Source: Elusimicrobia bacterium UBA6262
Lineage (GTDB): Bacteria; CAYTYR01; UBA6262
Assembly (NCBI GenBank): GCA_002441095.1
Contig: DJVG01000052.1
Location: forward strand, 1 to 17,918
Direction of reading: 5' to 3'
Length of the DNA stretch: 17,918 nucleotides
Below the pieces are notes generated by a model. That model searched no databases and was not told where the DNA came from. It was given only the letters and a program-made list of their open reading frames with translations. Shown here piece by piece: positions 1-6,441 of the stretch. The translations under genes and the position numbers were made by a program. Position 1 is the first letter of the stretch; each line of letters begins with the position of its first letter.

Positions 1-67
1 TCTCAAGGAATTGAGTGATAATTTCCTTAATTGCCTTTTCAATCTCTTGTTTCGATCTCATCTTCAT
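1..67 (-). CDS. N-terminus of an unidentified protein, cut by the window edge
   Basis: An ATG at 67-65 opens a frame that runs without a stop to base 1, giving about 22 residues that begin MKMRSKQEIEKAIKEI. A ribosome binding site (AAGGGAG, about 74-80) lies 6-7 nt upstream. The gap to the purC stop is 60 nt on the same strand, so it may be the third gene of the pckG-purC transcript. The visible piece is a charged amphipathic helix. It loosely resembles the start of the MpsC/DUF2294 protein encoded at 3101-3478 (TKGQIETQICEAI), but the stretch is too short to assign a family. Confidence 0.55.
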   Translation of the reverse strand, partial: MKMRSKQEIEKAIKEIITQFLE

Positions 68-127
68 ATGGCCGCTCCCTTGATCTATGGCTTTGGTTAT
101 AGGAAAACAAACCATTGCCTTACCGGC

Positions 128-1075
128 TTATATCTCGTATTTTTCGGTCATATATCTTAAATTCTCTTCCGCGTCGTTTATACATAACGCGTCTTCCCCT
201 GAAAACAGCTTGAGCATAGTCTGGTATTTGCTATTTGTCTGTTCGACTATTTCTTTAGGCAGTTCCGGCCCCGGCGCTGTCTTATTCCAGTCCAGCGTCT
301 CAAGATAATCCCTGACAAATTGCTTATCGAAACTTGGCTGCGCTTGTCCCGGCCGATACTGGTCTTTCGGCCAAAAGCGCGAAGAATCAGGCGTTAAGAC
401 TTCATCGATAAGGATTATCTTGTCTTGATATAAACCAAACTCAAACTTCGTATCAGCAATAATTATGCCTTTTGATTCAGCATATGCGCTCGCTTTCAAG
501 TAAAGAGCAAGGCTTAATCTTCTTAGCTCAGAGGTTATTTCTTTACCGAGTTCCTTCTCTACGAAATCCTGCGACACGTTAATATCGTGTCCCACATCTT
601 CTTTCGTCGAAGGCGTGAATATGGGCTCAGGCAATTTATCCGACTCTTTAAGCCCGGCTGGCAATTTTATGCCGCAAATTGACTGGCTCTGTTGATATTC
701 CTTCCAGCCCGATCCGGAAAGATACCCTCTTACAATACACTCAACCGGTATAGGCTTTGCCTTCTTAACCAACATAGAACGGCCTTTGACGCTATCCTTA
801 TATTTTGATAACTCAGCAGGATAATTATTAATATCCGCGGTGATTAAATGATTAGGAACAACGTCTTTGGTAAGCCCAAACCAAAAGAGGCTTAAGCTTG
901 TTAAAACTTCTCCTTTATGCGGTATGCAGGTAGGCAAAACTACATCAAAACATGATATTCTGTCGGTTGAAATAACTAAGAGCTTATCTTTAAGGTCATA
1001 AACATCCCTGACTTTTCCTCTTTTAAACAACTCAATGTCAGGGAAACTAGTTATCCGCAATGTTTCAGTCGTCAT
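128..1075 (-). CDS. purC: SAICAR synthetase (phosphoribosylaminoimidazole-succinocarboxamide synthase)
   Basis: This cytoplasmic enzyme of de novo purine synthesis joins CAIR and aspartate with ATP to make SAICAR. The 315-residue product has the family opening (ELFKRGKVRDVYDL, then STDRISCFDVVLP) and the later blocks PVECIVRGYLSGSGWKEY, IADTKFEFGL and LIDEVLTPDSSRFW. Its length fits the ~300-residue subgroup rather than the ~240-residue E. coli form. The start is the ATG at 1075, one base after the pckG stop (1079-1077). A GAGGAGG ribosome binding site lies inside the last pckG codons, so translation is probably coupled. A longer in-frame start at 1150 would only add residues overlapping pckG and is unlikely. 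A second purine gene is not seen nearby, so the pairing with pckG is unusual. Confidence 0.96.
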   Translation of the reverse strand: MTTETLRITSFPDIELFKRGKVRDVYDLKDKLLVISTDRISCFDVVLPTCIPHKGEVLTSLSLFWFGLTKDVVPNHLITADINNYPAELSKYKDSVKGRSMLVKKAKPIPVECIVRGYLSGSGWKEYQQSQSICGIKLPAGLKESDKLPEPIFTPSTKEDVGHDINVSQDFVEKELGKEITSELRRLSLALYLKASAYAESKGIIIADTKFEFGLYQDKIILIDEVLTPDSSRFWPKDQYRPGQAQPSFDKQFVRDYLETLDWNKTAPGPELPKEIVEQTNSKYQTMLKLFSGEDALCINDAEENLRYMTEKYEI

Positions 1076-1076
1076 C

Positions 1077-2900
1077 TTAAGCGCCTCCTCTATCGCCATA
1101 ACGGGTAGAATCTTCAAACTCGCTGCCGTTATTATCGAGTTGTTCGACAAGTTTTTTGTGTTCCTGCCAAATTTCAGAAGGCATGCAATTGCCGAATTGA
1201 TTCAAAAATTTCTCTATGTCCTGCTGTTCTTGTTTCCACGGCTTCGTATTAATCTCAAAGAGTTTCGCCTTGTTTTCTTTGGTAATATTCAGGCCGCTGG
1301 TTTCTAAATCCTGCACATCCGGAATCAGCCCCAAAGGCGTTTGTTTTGCCTTCACCCGATTATGCACTCTATCCACTATCCACTTTAATACGCGGATATT
1401 TTCTCCAAATCCCGGCCAAATAAACTTACCTTCATCGTCAACTCTGAACCAGTTAACCGAGAATATTTTCGGTGGCTGTGTAAGCTTTTTACCAATACTT
1501 AACCAATGCTGGAAGTAATTACCCATGTTGTAGCCGCAAAATGGAAGCATTGCCATAGGATCCCGGCGCAGCTGGCCTACTTGATGCGCTGCAGCTGCGG
1601 TAGTTTCTGATCCGGTTCGCGCGCCGAGATATACACCGTTTTGCCAGTTAAAAGATTCAGTTATAAGAGGAATAAGCTGAGTCCGCCTACCTCCTAAAAT
1701 TATTGCCGAAATAGGAACACCTTTAGGATTGTTAAACTCCTTGGAAAGTGTGGGACAATTATTAATAGAAACGGTAAATCTGGAATTAGGATGCGCGACT
1801 TTTGATTCGGAGGAGCTATCCCAAGATTTGCCCTGCCAATCTATGAGATTTTTCGGAACGGCGCCATTCAATCCTTCCCACCACGGCTCGTTCGCATCTG
1901 TATCCAAACCAGTATTGGTAAAAAGGGTAGGGTAGAAATTTGCAGCCTTAAGGGTTTTAAGCATATTCGGATTGGTCTTCATGGAAGTTCCGGGTGCGAC
2001 GCCAAATAATCCTGCTTCCGGATTAATCGCCCAAAGCCTTCCATCAGGGCCGACATTGAGCCAAGCAATATCGTCACCTAATGTCCACACCTTGTATCCG
2101 GGAAGCGCGGACTCAAGCATGGCTAAATTAGTCTTTCCGCAAGCAGAGGGCAAGGCAGCGGTAACATAGGTTACGTTGCCTTGAGGATCCTCTATTCCTA
2201 AAATGACCATGTGTTCAGCAAGCCATCCTTCCTGAAATCCTAACCACGAAGCAATACGTAACGAGAAACATTTTTTTCCTAAAAGCGCGTTGCCGCCGTA
2301 TCCTGAGCCAATACTCCAAACCAGGTGTTCATCAGGGAAATGCATAATAAAACGCTTGTTCGGATCAAAGTCCCCCACCGAATGTAGCCCTTTAACAAAA
2401 TCTTCACGCGTGCCTATTTTTTCGATGATTTTCTTGCTCATCCGGGTCATAATACGCATGCTCACGGCAACATAGGACACATCGGTAAGCTGAATACAAG
2501 CCTTGGCATAAGGCGAATCCGGATGCCCCATCATGTAGGGAAGCACATACATCGTCCGCCCCTTCATGCAGCCATCAGAGAGTTTACGCATTTTTTCTTT
2601 GGCTTCGTCAGGATGCATCCAATTATTGTTTGGCCCGGCTACTTCTTTATCCGGATGACAGACATAGGTTAAATGCTCTGTGCGCGCCACATCAGTGGGA
2701 TGACTACGATGATAATAGGCGTTTGGCCAATTTTTTTGATTAAGCTCTTGGAAAATCGGCACATCCCCGATTTTTTCTTCTTTCATTCCAATTTCAATAA
2801 GCCGATGAGCCTCTTCTTCAGAACCATCACACCAATAAACCTTATTCGGATTAGCAAGCTTTGCCTGTTCTTCAACCCACTTTTCAAGTGGCGTTACCAT
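1077..2900 (-). CDS. pckG: GTP-dependent phosphoenolpyruvate carboxykinase
   Basis: It interconverts oxaloacetate + GTP with PEP + GDP + CO2 in the cytoplasm, the gluconeogenic or anaplerotic node. The 607-residue length is typical of the GTP family, not the ~530-residue ATP family. Visible motifs are the substrate arginine region ARTEHLTYVC (R73), YGGNALLGKKC (about 201-211), the P-loop PSACGKTN (251-258) with the reactive Cys254 and Lys256, the metal-binding GDDIAW (275-280), and FCGYNMGNYFQHW near the C-terminus. The ATG at 2900 follows a strong AAAGGAGG ribosome binding site. Upstream lies a structured leader (2935-3063) that ends in a terminator-like hairpin, so expression may be controlled by attenuation. 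purC follows directly. No damage or missing key residue is seen. Confidence 0.97.
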   Translation of the reverse strand: MVTPLEKWVEEQAKLANPNKVYWCDGSEEEAHRLIEIGMKEEKIGDVPIFQELNQKNWPNAYYHRSHPTDVARTEHLTYVCHPDKEVAGPNNNWMHPDEAKEKMRKLSDGCMKGRTMYVLPYMMGHPDSPYAKACIQLTDVSYVAVSMRIMTRMSKKIIEKIGTREDFVKGLHSVGDFDPNKRFIMHFPDEHLVWSIGSGYGGNALLGKKCFSLRIASWLGFQEGWLAEHMVILGIEDPQGNVTYVTAALPSACGKTNLAMLESALPGYKVWTLGDDIAWLNVGPDGRLWAINPEAGLFGVAPGTSMKTNPNMLKTLKAANFYPTLFTNTGLDTDANEPWWEGLNGAVPKNLIDWQGKSWDSSSESKVAHPNSRFTVSINNCPTLSKEFNNPKGVPISAIILGGRRTQLIPLITESFNWQNGVYLGARTGSETTAAAAHQVGQLRRDPMAMLPFCGYNMGNYFQHWLSIGKKLTQPPKIFSVNWFRVDDEGKFIWPGFGENIRVLKWIVDRVHNRVKAKQTPLGLIPDVQDLETSGLNITKENKAKLFEINTKPWKQEQQDIEKFLNQFGNCMPSEIWQEHKKLVEQLDNNGSEFEDSTRYGDRGGA

Positions 2901-2934
2901 GTTTGCTTTCCTCCTTTAACCGTTAGATATAAAT

Positions 2935-2996
2935 AAAAAAACCAACATTATCCCCTGTTTTCTGCTTTTAGCAGAAACTTGGAAACTTGATGTTGG
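2935..2996 (-). terminator. Terminator-like hairpin in the pckG leader
   Basis: A stem CCAACAT/ATGTTGG with an internal 7-bp hairpin is followed by TTTTTTT on the minus strand. Because it precedes the pckG ribosome binding site by about 20 nt, it would act as an attenuator rather than the end of a gene. The outer stem is only 7 bp and moderately AT-rich, so its efficiency is uncertain. Confidence 0.45.
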
Positions 2997-3063
2997 CTTA
3001 CTTTGCAACAATCCCGAGACTTCAGGATCTTTGCCTTAGTCTTCCTATTTAATCTTGCTAAGG
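2935..3063 (-). promoter_or_regulatory. Structured 5' leader of pckG, candidate cis-regulatory RNA
   Basis: Read on the minus strand, three helices follow each other. The first is CCTTAG/CTAAGG (3058-3063 with 3034-3039). The second is an 8-bp hairpin with loop AGTC (3022-3029 with 3010-3017). The third is a long stem CCAACAT/ATGTTGG (2990-2996 with 2942-2948) that encloses a 7-bp hairpin TTTCTGC/GCAGAAA (2971-2977 with 2959-2965). The outer stem runs straight into seven T residues (2941-2935), about 35 nt before the pckG ATG. Two GCAAAG words flank the second hairpin (GGCAAAG before, TTGCAAAG after). This recalls the 5' half of class I cyclic-di-GMP (GEMM-I) RNAs, but their conserved 3' half is not recognisable. 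The structure is seen; the function is inferred. Confidence 0.5.
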
Positions 3064-3100
3064 TTTATTGTATACGAAATAATTCTTTACGTCAACAAAA

Positions 3101-3478
3101 TTATGCGGCAAATCTATCTTCCAGATTTTGATCGAGCGTAAAAATAATCACTCGTTCGCCGGTTTTTGTACTGATATCAGTATGCAAACTTCTTATTTGG
3201 CAGCCAGCAATATCCGAGACCATATTCTCAAGCAGCGCCCGCGCGCCTTCCAATAGCTGCATCCGGGTTTTCTTTATTAAATCGGCTCCTTCGGCGCTTT
3301 TTGTCAACTGTTCTTCAGCAGGGGTAAGTACGCCTTTAAGCCGCACTAAAACCATATCTTTGATAATATAGGCTTTGGTCTCCGTAGGACCTCTGCCCAT
3401 ATATTCTTTCTCGAACCTGATTATGGCTTCGCAAATTTGTGTTTCTATCTGGCCTTTGGTTTTATGTTCCCTATTCAT
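3101..3478 (-). CDS. MpsC/DUF2294 family protein
   Basis: The 125-residue product matches the pattern of the DUF2294 family (Pfam PF10057, renamed MpsC after the membrane-potential-generating system of staphylococci). Visible blocks are KGQIETQICEAIIRFEKEYMGRGP, a KAYIIKDMVLVRLKGVLTPAE strand-rich segment, and a conserved C-terminal half ending in IFTLDQNLE. There is no signal peptide or membrane segment. I chose the ATG at 3478 because GGGGGTAAGG sits just upstream and the family begins there; the longer frame to 3592 would read through tgt debris. The biochemical role is not established from the sequence. The neighbouring pckG releases or fixes CO2, and MpsA/MpsB proteins are linked to bicarbonate uptake, but no such partner is present here. 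Its leader resembles that of otsA. Confidence 0.8.
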   Translation of the reverse strand: MNREHKTKGQIETQICEAIIRFEKEYMGRGPTETKAYIIKDMVLVRLKGVLTPAEEQLTKSAEGADLIKKTRMQLLEGARALLENMVSDIAGCQIRSLHTDISTKTGERVIIFTLDQNLEDRFAA

Positions 3479-3525
3479 ATCCTTACCCCCACCATGAAAA
3501 GTTAAACTATCAGGCGGCCCGGTCT
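3479..3525 (-). promoter_or_regulatory. Leader of the mpsC-like gene, similar to the otsA leader
   Basis: On the minus strand this stretch reads CGGGCCGCC (3521-3513), then a TAGT word, ACTTTT, GGGGG and the ATG. The same ordered words, with small spacing changes, precede otsA (8726-8682). The CCGGGCCGCC core resembles the 3' core of GEMM-I riboswitches (CCGGGYYGCC), but no matching 5' half is found. The similarity is seen; a shared regulatory role is inferred. Confidence 0.35.
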
Positions 3526-3557
3526 TTCCAATTTTCGTTTCTACCAGGAATAGCGTG

Positions 3558-3731
3558 CTACGCAAGAAACCTAAAATGGCTGGACCCGTCAATATGCGAC
3601 TGGAATTTTACTCCTTCACGGGTGATCTTGCGTAAGCCATTCATACTGAAGATCTGATAGCCGCCGCTATCCGTCAGGATCGGCCAGGTCCAGTTCATGA
3701 ACTTGTGCAGTCCGCCGGCTTGGCTTGGGTA
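3558..3731 (-). pseudogene. tgt: Remnant of tgt (queuine tRNA-ribosyltransferase)
   Basis: The minus strand encodes an uninterrupted stretch that is unmistakably the part of Tgt around its catalytic aspartate: GGLHKFMNW, PILTDSGGYQIFS, LRKITREGVKFQSHID, GSSHF. Recognisable homology covers about 52 codons (roughly 3573-3728) out of the ~375 usual for the family. It then changes abruptly to unrelated sequence and a TAG at 3560-3558. At the other end it fades into a TAA shortly after the treT stop. No start codon or ribosome binding site suits it. tgt normally follows queA directly; here the trehalose operon lies between them. The fragment is best read as debris left by insertion plus deletion. 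The lack of stops or frameshifts inside it suggests the event is fairly recent. Confidence 0.85.
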
Positions 3732-3775
3732 TTTTTTCTGTTTTAATTAAACGAAAAGACCTATTAAATTACAGC

Positions 3776-4987
3776 TTACAGATAAACGACATCCTCACCA
3801 TGATAGAGAGACAGGAATAGCAGCATATACTCCTTCAGGTGCCGGGTAAGCAGATAATTATTTTTTATGTGTTCCCGGCCGCTTTCACCTAGTTTTTTGG
3901 CATACCCGGGATTATTAAGCAATTGCTTAATGGCAAACGCGGCACCTTCAACTGAATGGCACAACAAGCCGGAATATTTATGCTTGATTTGCAAAGGAAT
4001 GCCACCCACATTGGAAGCCACCACTGGTTTACTTTTCCATAAGGCTTCAGCTACAGTCAAACCAAATCCTTCTTTAAGGGATTTTTGCAGGATGACGGTG
4101 GAAAGCCTCTGTAAAGCATTCACTTCAATGTTATTATGAGGCATCATCAAAATATGAATATCCGGATCATCTTTGGCTTGTTCCTTAACCTCTTCAAACA
4201 CTTCTATACCTTCAGGGTCATCACTGGCTGTGCCGCCGGCCAGGATCAGCTGGCAGTCGATATACTTTTTTACCAAACGATACGCATCGATCACTCCGAC
4301 CGGGTCTTTGAGCCGGTCAAAACGGGAGATCTGGCTAATGATCGGTTTATCCAGTTCAATGCCGTATTTATCCTGTACCGCTTTGATAGTTTCCGCCGGA
4401 AGTTCTCTATTCTTGTCACTTAAGGGATCGATCGATGGCGAGATCAGGAATTGCCTGATCGGCAGGATTGGCGAGAAGCTGGGGGCAGAGAAAACAGCTG
4501 CATCATACTGTGAAATAAACTCATTCAGGTACTGCCATACTTTTTTGTCCGGGCTGGAAACATCGACATGACAGCGCCAGATCCATTTATTACCGCTTTT
4601 CTTTTTGATCAACCCGATCGGTTGCGGATCATGGATAAAAACTATATCACCGTAGATATTCACTTCTTCCACGTTACGCTGGCTGGTTTCCATAAAAATA
4701 TCAAAATCACGCTGGGTAATATTTCCCGTCCGGCCATGCAAGGCATTATGGAATTTTTTAGTGACATCAAAAAATTCCATACCCCCCTTGATCAGGTCCC
4801 AGTGAGTATCCACCCCTAATTCCTGGAGTAATGGCACCATCTGGTTAAGTATTTCTGCCACCCCGCCGCCAACCGCGGTAGAATTAATGGTTTGCACTAC
4901 TTTCCCCTGCAGTTTTTCAGCCAGCAGTCGCAAATCATCGATAATTGATTGCCCAGTAATGGGAATATAGTCATCAATTTTTGCCAT
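3776..4987 (-). CDS. treT: TreT-type trehalose synthase (GT4 glycosyltransferase)
   Basis: TreT transfers glucose from a nucleotide sugar (ADP- or UDP-glucose) to free glucose, giving trehalose in one step without a phosphorylated intermediate. The 403-residue protein has the GT-B layout and the family-specific blocks INSTAVGGGVAEIL (35-47), FFDVTKKFHNALHG (72-85), HDPQPIGL (119-126), WRCHVDVSSP (137-146), ISQISRFDRLKDP (217-229, with R222 and K227) and EGFGLTVAEALWKSKPVV (from 306, carrying the GT4 E-x7-E pair E306/E314). It closely resembles TreT of Thermococcus and Thermoproteus in order and length. The ATG at 4987 overlaps the end of the DUF5752 gene by 14 nt. It is the last gene of the operon. 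The sugar-nucleotide preference cannot be read from the sequence. Confidence 0.9.
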   Translation of the reverse strand: MAKIDDYIPITGQSIIDDLRLLAEKLQGKVVQTINSTAVGGGVAEILNQMVPLLQELGVDTHWDLIKGGMEFFDVTKKFHNALHGRTGNITQRDFDIFMETSQRNVEEVNIYGDIVFIHDPQPIGLIKKKSGNKWIWRCHVDVSSPDKKVWQYLNEFISQYDAAVFSAPSFSPILPIRQFLISPSIDPLSDKNRELPAETIKAVQDKYGIELDKPIISQISRFDRLKDPVGVIDAYRLVKKYIDCQLILAGGTASDDPEGIEVFEEVKEQAKDDPDIHILMMPHNNIEVNALQRLSTVILQKSLKEGFGLTVAEALWKSKPVVASNVGGIPLQIKHKYSGLLCHSVEGAAFAIKQLLNNPGYAKKLGESGREHIKNNYLLTRHLKEYMLLFLSLYHGEDVVYL

Positions 4988-5648
4988 TGCTGGTGATCCT
5001 CTTTTCTACGAGCCGGATGATTGCTTCCCGCAGTTCTTCCATCGTATGGGTATAAGGATCAAGACGGGCGATCTGGCCGGCTAATTCTTTTTCCTGGAGG
5101 ACCTGTTCCAACCAGTTGGAAAAATCATTTTCTTTCTTGTCTAATCTGAGCCTTGACTCGAAAATATGGAAGTAAATAGAATCAGGGGTAATTTTTCTCA
5201 GGATATCCTTGAATTCTACCAGGCTAGTAGCTTCATATTTTGTCGGAATAATGAAACTAACTGATTTGACAAAATAAAATTCATCTCCTGCTTCGGCAAA
5301 ACGCTTACTGGCTGAGGGATGAGTTTGCAGAAAATTGGCAATCGTTTTAATGATCTTTTCCCGCAGTTGCCGGATAGAGGTAAATTGCACCACATCAATA
5401 CTGGCCAGCCTTTCCCCCAAGTCTTCCTCTACCAGTATACTGGTTACCCAATAGGCAAAATCATTAGGCGGCTCAGGAGAAATATGCTGATGCTGCTGCA
5501 GAAAGCGGTGGGTATGGTGATAGATACAGGAACCTGGTACTTCTCTTAAGATCCTAACCATTTCCTGCAGGGTACTGGCCTTCAGCCCGGTTAATTCGGT
5601 CAGATGCAGCCTGGTTACAAACTTGAATGGTTCTTTAGCTTTCTCCAC
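4974..5648 (-). CDS. DUF5752 family protein with an internal duplication
   Basis: The 224-residue product matches the DUF5752 pattern: FKFVTRLHLTELTGLKASTLQE, IYHHTHRFLQQH and PPNDFAYWV. Its function is unknown; I recall the family mainly beside glycosyltransferase genes. The two halves (about 8-107 and 124-214) repeat the same plan: F-x-FV, an L-x-E then LR segment, IY-x-H, NDF-x-x-W, an L-x-x-x-IA/LA-x-(I/L)D stretch, then LRE-x-II. Only the first half keeps the histidine cluster (H44, H45, H47). I chose the GTG at 5648, one base after the otsB stop, because GGAGG lies 6 nt upstream; the upstream TTG at 5672 has no such site. It lies between the phosphatase and TreT and overlaps treT by 14 nt, so it is probably an accessory factor of trehalose metabolism. 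Confidence 0.82.
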   Translation of the reverse strand: MEKAKEPFKFVTRLHLTELTGLKASTLQEMVRILREVPGSCIYHHTHRFLQQHQHISPEPPNDFAYWVTSILVEEDLGERLASIDVVQFTSIRQLREKIIKTIANFLQTHPSASKRFAEAGDEFYFVKSVSFIIPTKYEATSLVEFKDILRKITPDSIYFHIFESRLRLDKKENDFSNWLEQVLQEKELAGQIARLDPYTHTMEELREAIIRLVEKRITSNGKN

Positions 5649-5649
5649 A

Positions 5650-6441
5650 CTAAGCCTCCAAGCTATGTTCAATCCGTTCTAATACTTTACTGACCTCAGC
5701 GGGATTCTTGAGATAATAGTCAGCAGCAGATCTCTTATGCCTGCCTATCAGTATAGCATATCCCCGTCTTTTTAACGCCTTAAAAGCTTCTTCATCAGTA
5801 CGATCATCGCCAAAATAAAAAACTACAGGTTTACGCCTGTGCGGAGCTCCCTTTTTAATTAACCATTTGACGAAATCCCCTTTTCCCCATTTTAGCGGCG
5901 GCCGGATCTCCAGGACCATCTTGCCGGTAGTCACCGTCACTTGCTGACGGGCCTGATATGGTTTTATCACTGCAAAAAAAATATGCCTGGCCTTAAGCCT
6001 CTGTTTTCCGGCAGCCAACCGGTAATGCACGGAAAGGGTCATCCCCTTATGTTCTATTAAAATTCCCTTAATATCTTTCATTTTCTGGCGCAAGCTGACA
6101 TAAAGTTTTTTAAGCACGGCCGGAAAATCGTCAGGCGGGATGATTTTCTGGTAAATTCCCTGGTAATCCACTTCCAATCCATGATTCCCGGCATAAATTA
6201 TCTTGGGTATTTTAACCATCTTCTTTATATTTTCCAAAGACCGGCCGCTGATGATGGCCAATACACAACGCGGATAATGCGCTAATTTTCTTAATATAGC
6301 CCTGGTTTTTGGCGGAAGCACTGCCAGGTCCGGTTTAGAAGCAATAGGTACGAGAGTACCGTCATAGTCCAATAAGAGATATATTTTCCTACCCTTGATC
6401 TGGTGATATGCCTGCCCCTGGCAGGTCATAAAATATTTCAC
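5650..6441 (-). CDS. otsB: Trehalose-6-phosphate phosphatase
   Basis: It removes phosphate from trehalose-6-phosphate, the second step of the OtsA/OtsB route. The 263-residue protein is a HAD-superfamily phosphatase. Motif I is LDYDGTL (nucleophile D25, acid D27), motif II is ISGR (64-67), the motif III lysine is in PPLKWGKGD (K187), and motif IV is FGDDRTDEEAF (from about 210). AGNHGLE (about 84-90) is typical of OtsB. I chose the GTG at 6441, which overlaps the otsA stop in a GTGA junction and has AAGGA 6 nt upstream. The longer frame to 6492 lies inside otsA. No signal peptide or membrane segment is seen, so it should work in the cytoplasm beside the membrane-anchored OtsA. Confidence 0.93.
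   Translation of the reverse strand: MKYFMTCQGQAYHQIKGRKIYLLLDYDGTLVPIASKPDLAVLPPKTRAILRKLAHYPRCVLAIISGRSLENIKKMVKIPKIIYAGNHGLEVDYQGIYQKIIPPDDFPAVLKKLYVSLRQKMKDIKGILIEHKGMTLSVHYRLAAGKQRLKARHIFFAVIKPYQARQQVTVTTGKMVLEIRPPLKWGKGDFVKWLIKKGAPHRRKPVVFYFGDDRTDEEAFKALKRRGYAILIGRHKRSAADYYLKNPAEVSKVLERIEHSLEA

Noticed and set aside
87..1518. Plus-strand open frames across purC and pckG
   Set aside because: They are antisense to strongly conserved genes, lack ribosome binding sites and show no recognisable protein motifs. The same holds for the other plus-strand frames in the window.
2935..3063. Calling the pckG leader a GEMM-I (cyclic-di-GMP) riboswitch
   Set aside because: The GGCAAA and GCAAAG words and the hairpin between them fit, but the loop is not GNRA-like and the conserved 3' half is missing, so a named class cannot be supported.
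3479..3592. Longer N-terminus for the mpsC-like protein
   Set aside because: The extra 38 residues do not match the family, start within tgt debris and lack a ribosome binding site, whereas the ATG at 3478 has a good one.
5649..5672. TTG at 5672 as start of the DUF5752 gene
   Set aside because: It lies inside otsB without a ribosome binding site; the GTG at 5648 has GGAGG at proper spacing.
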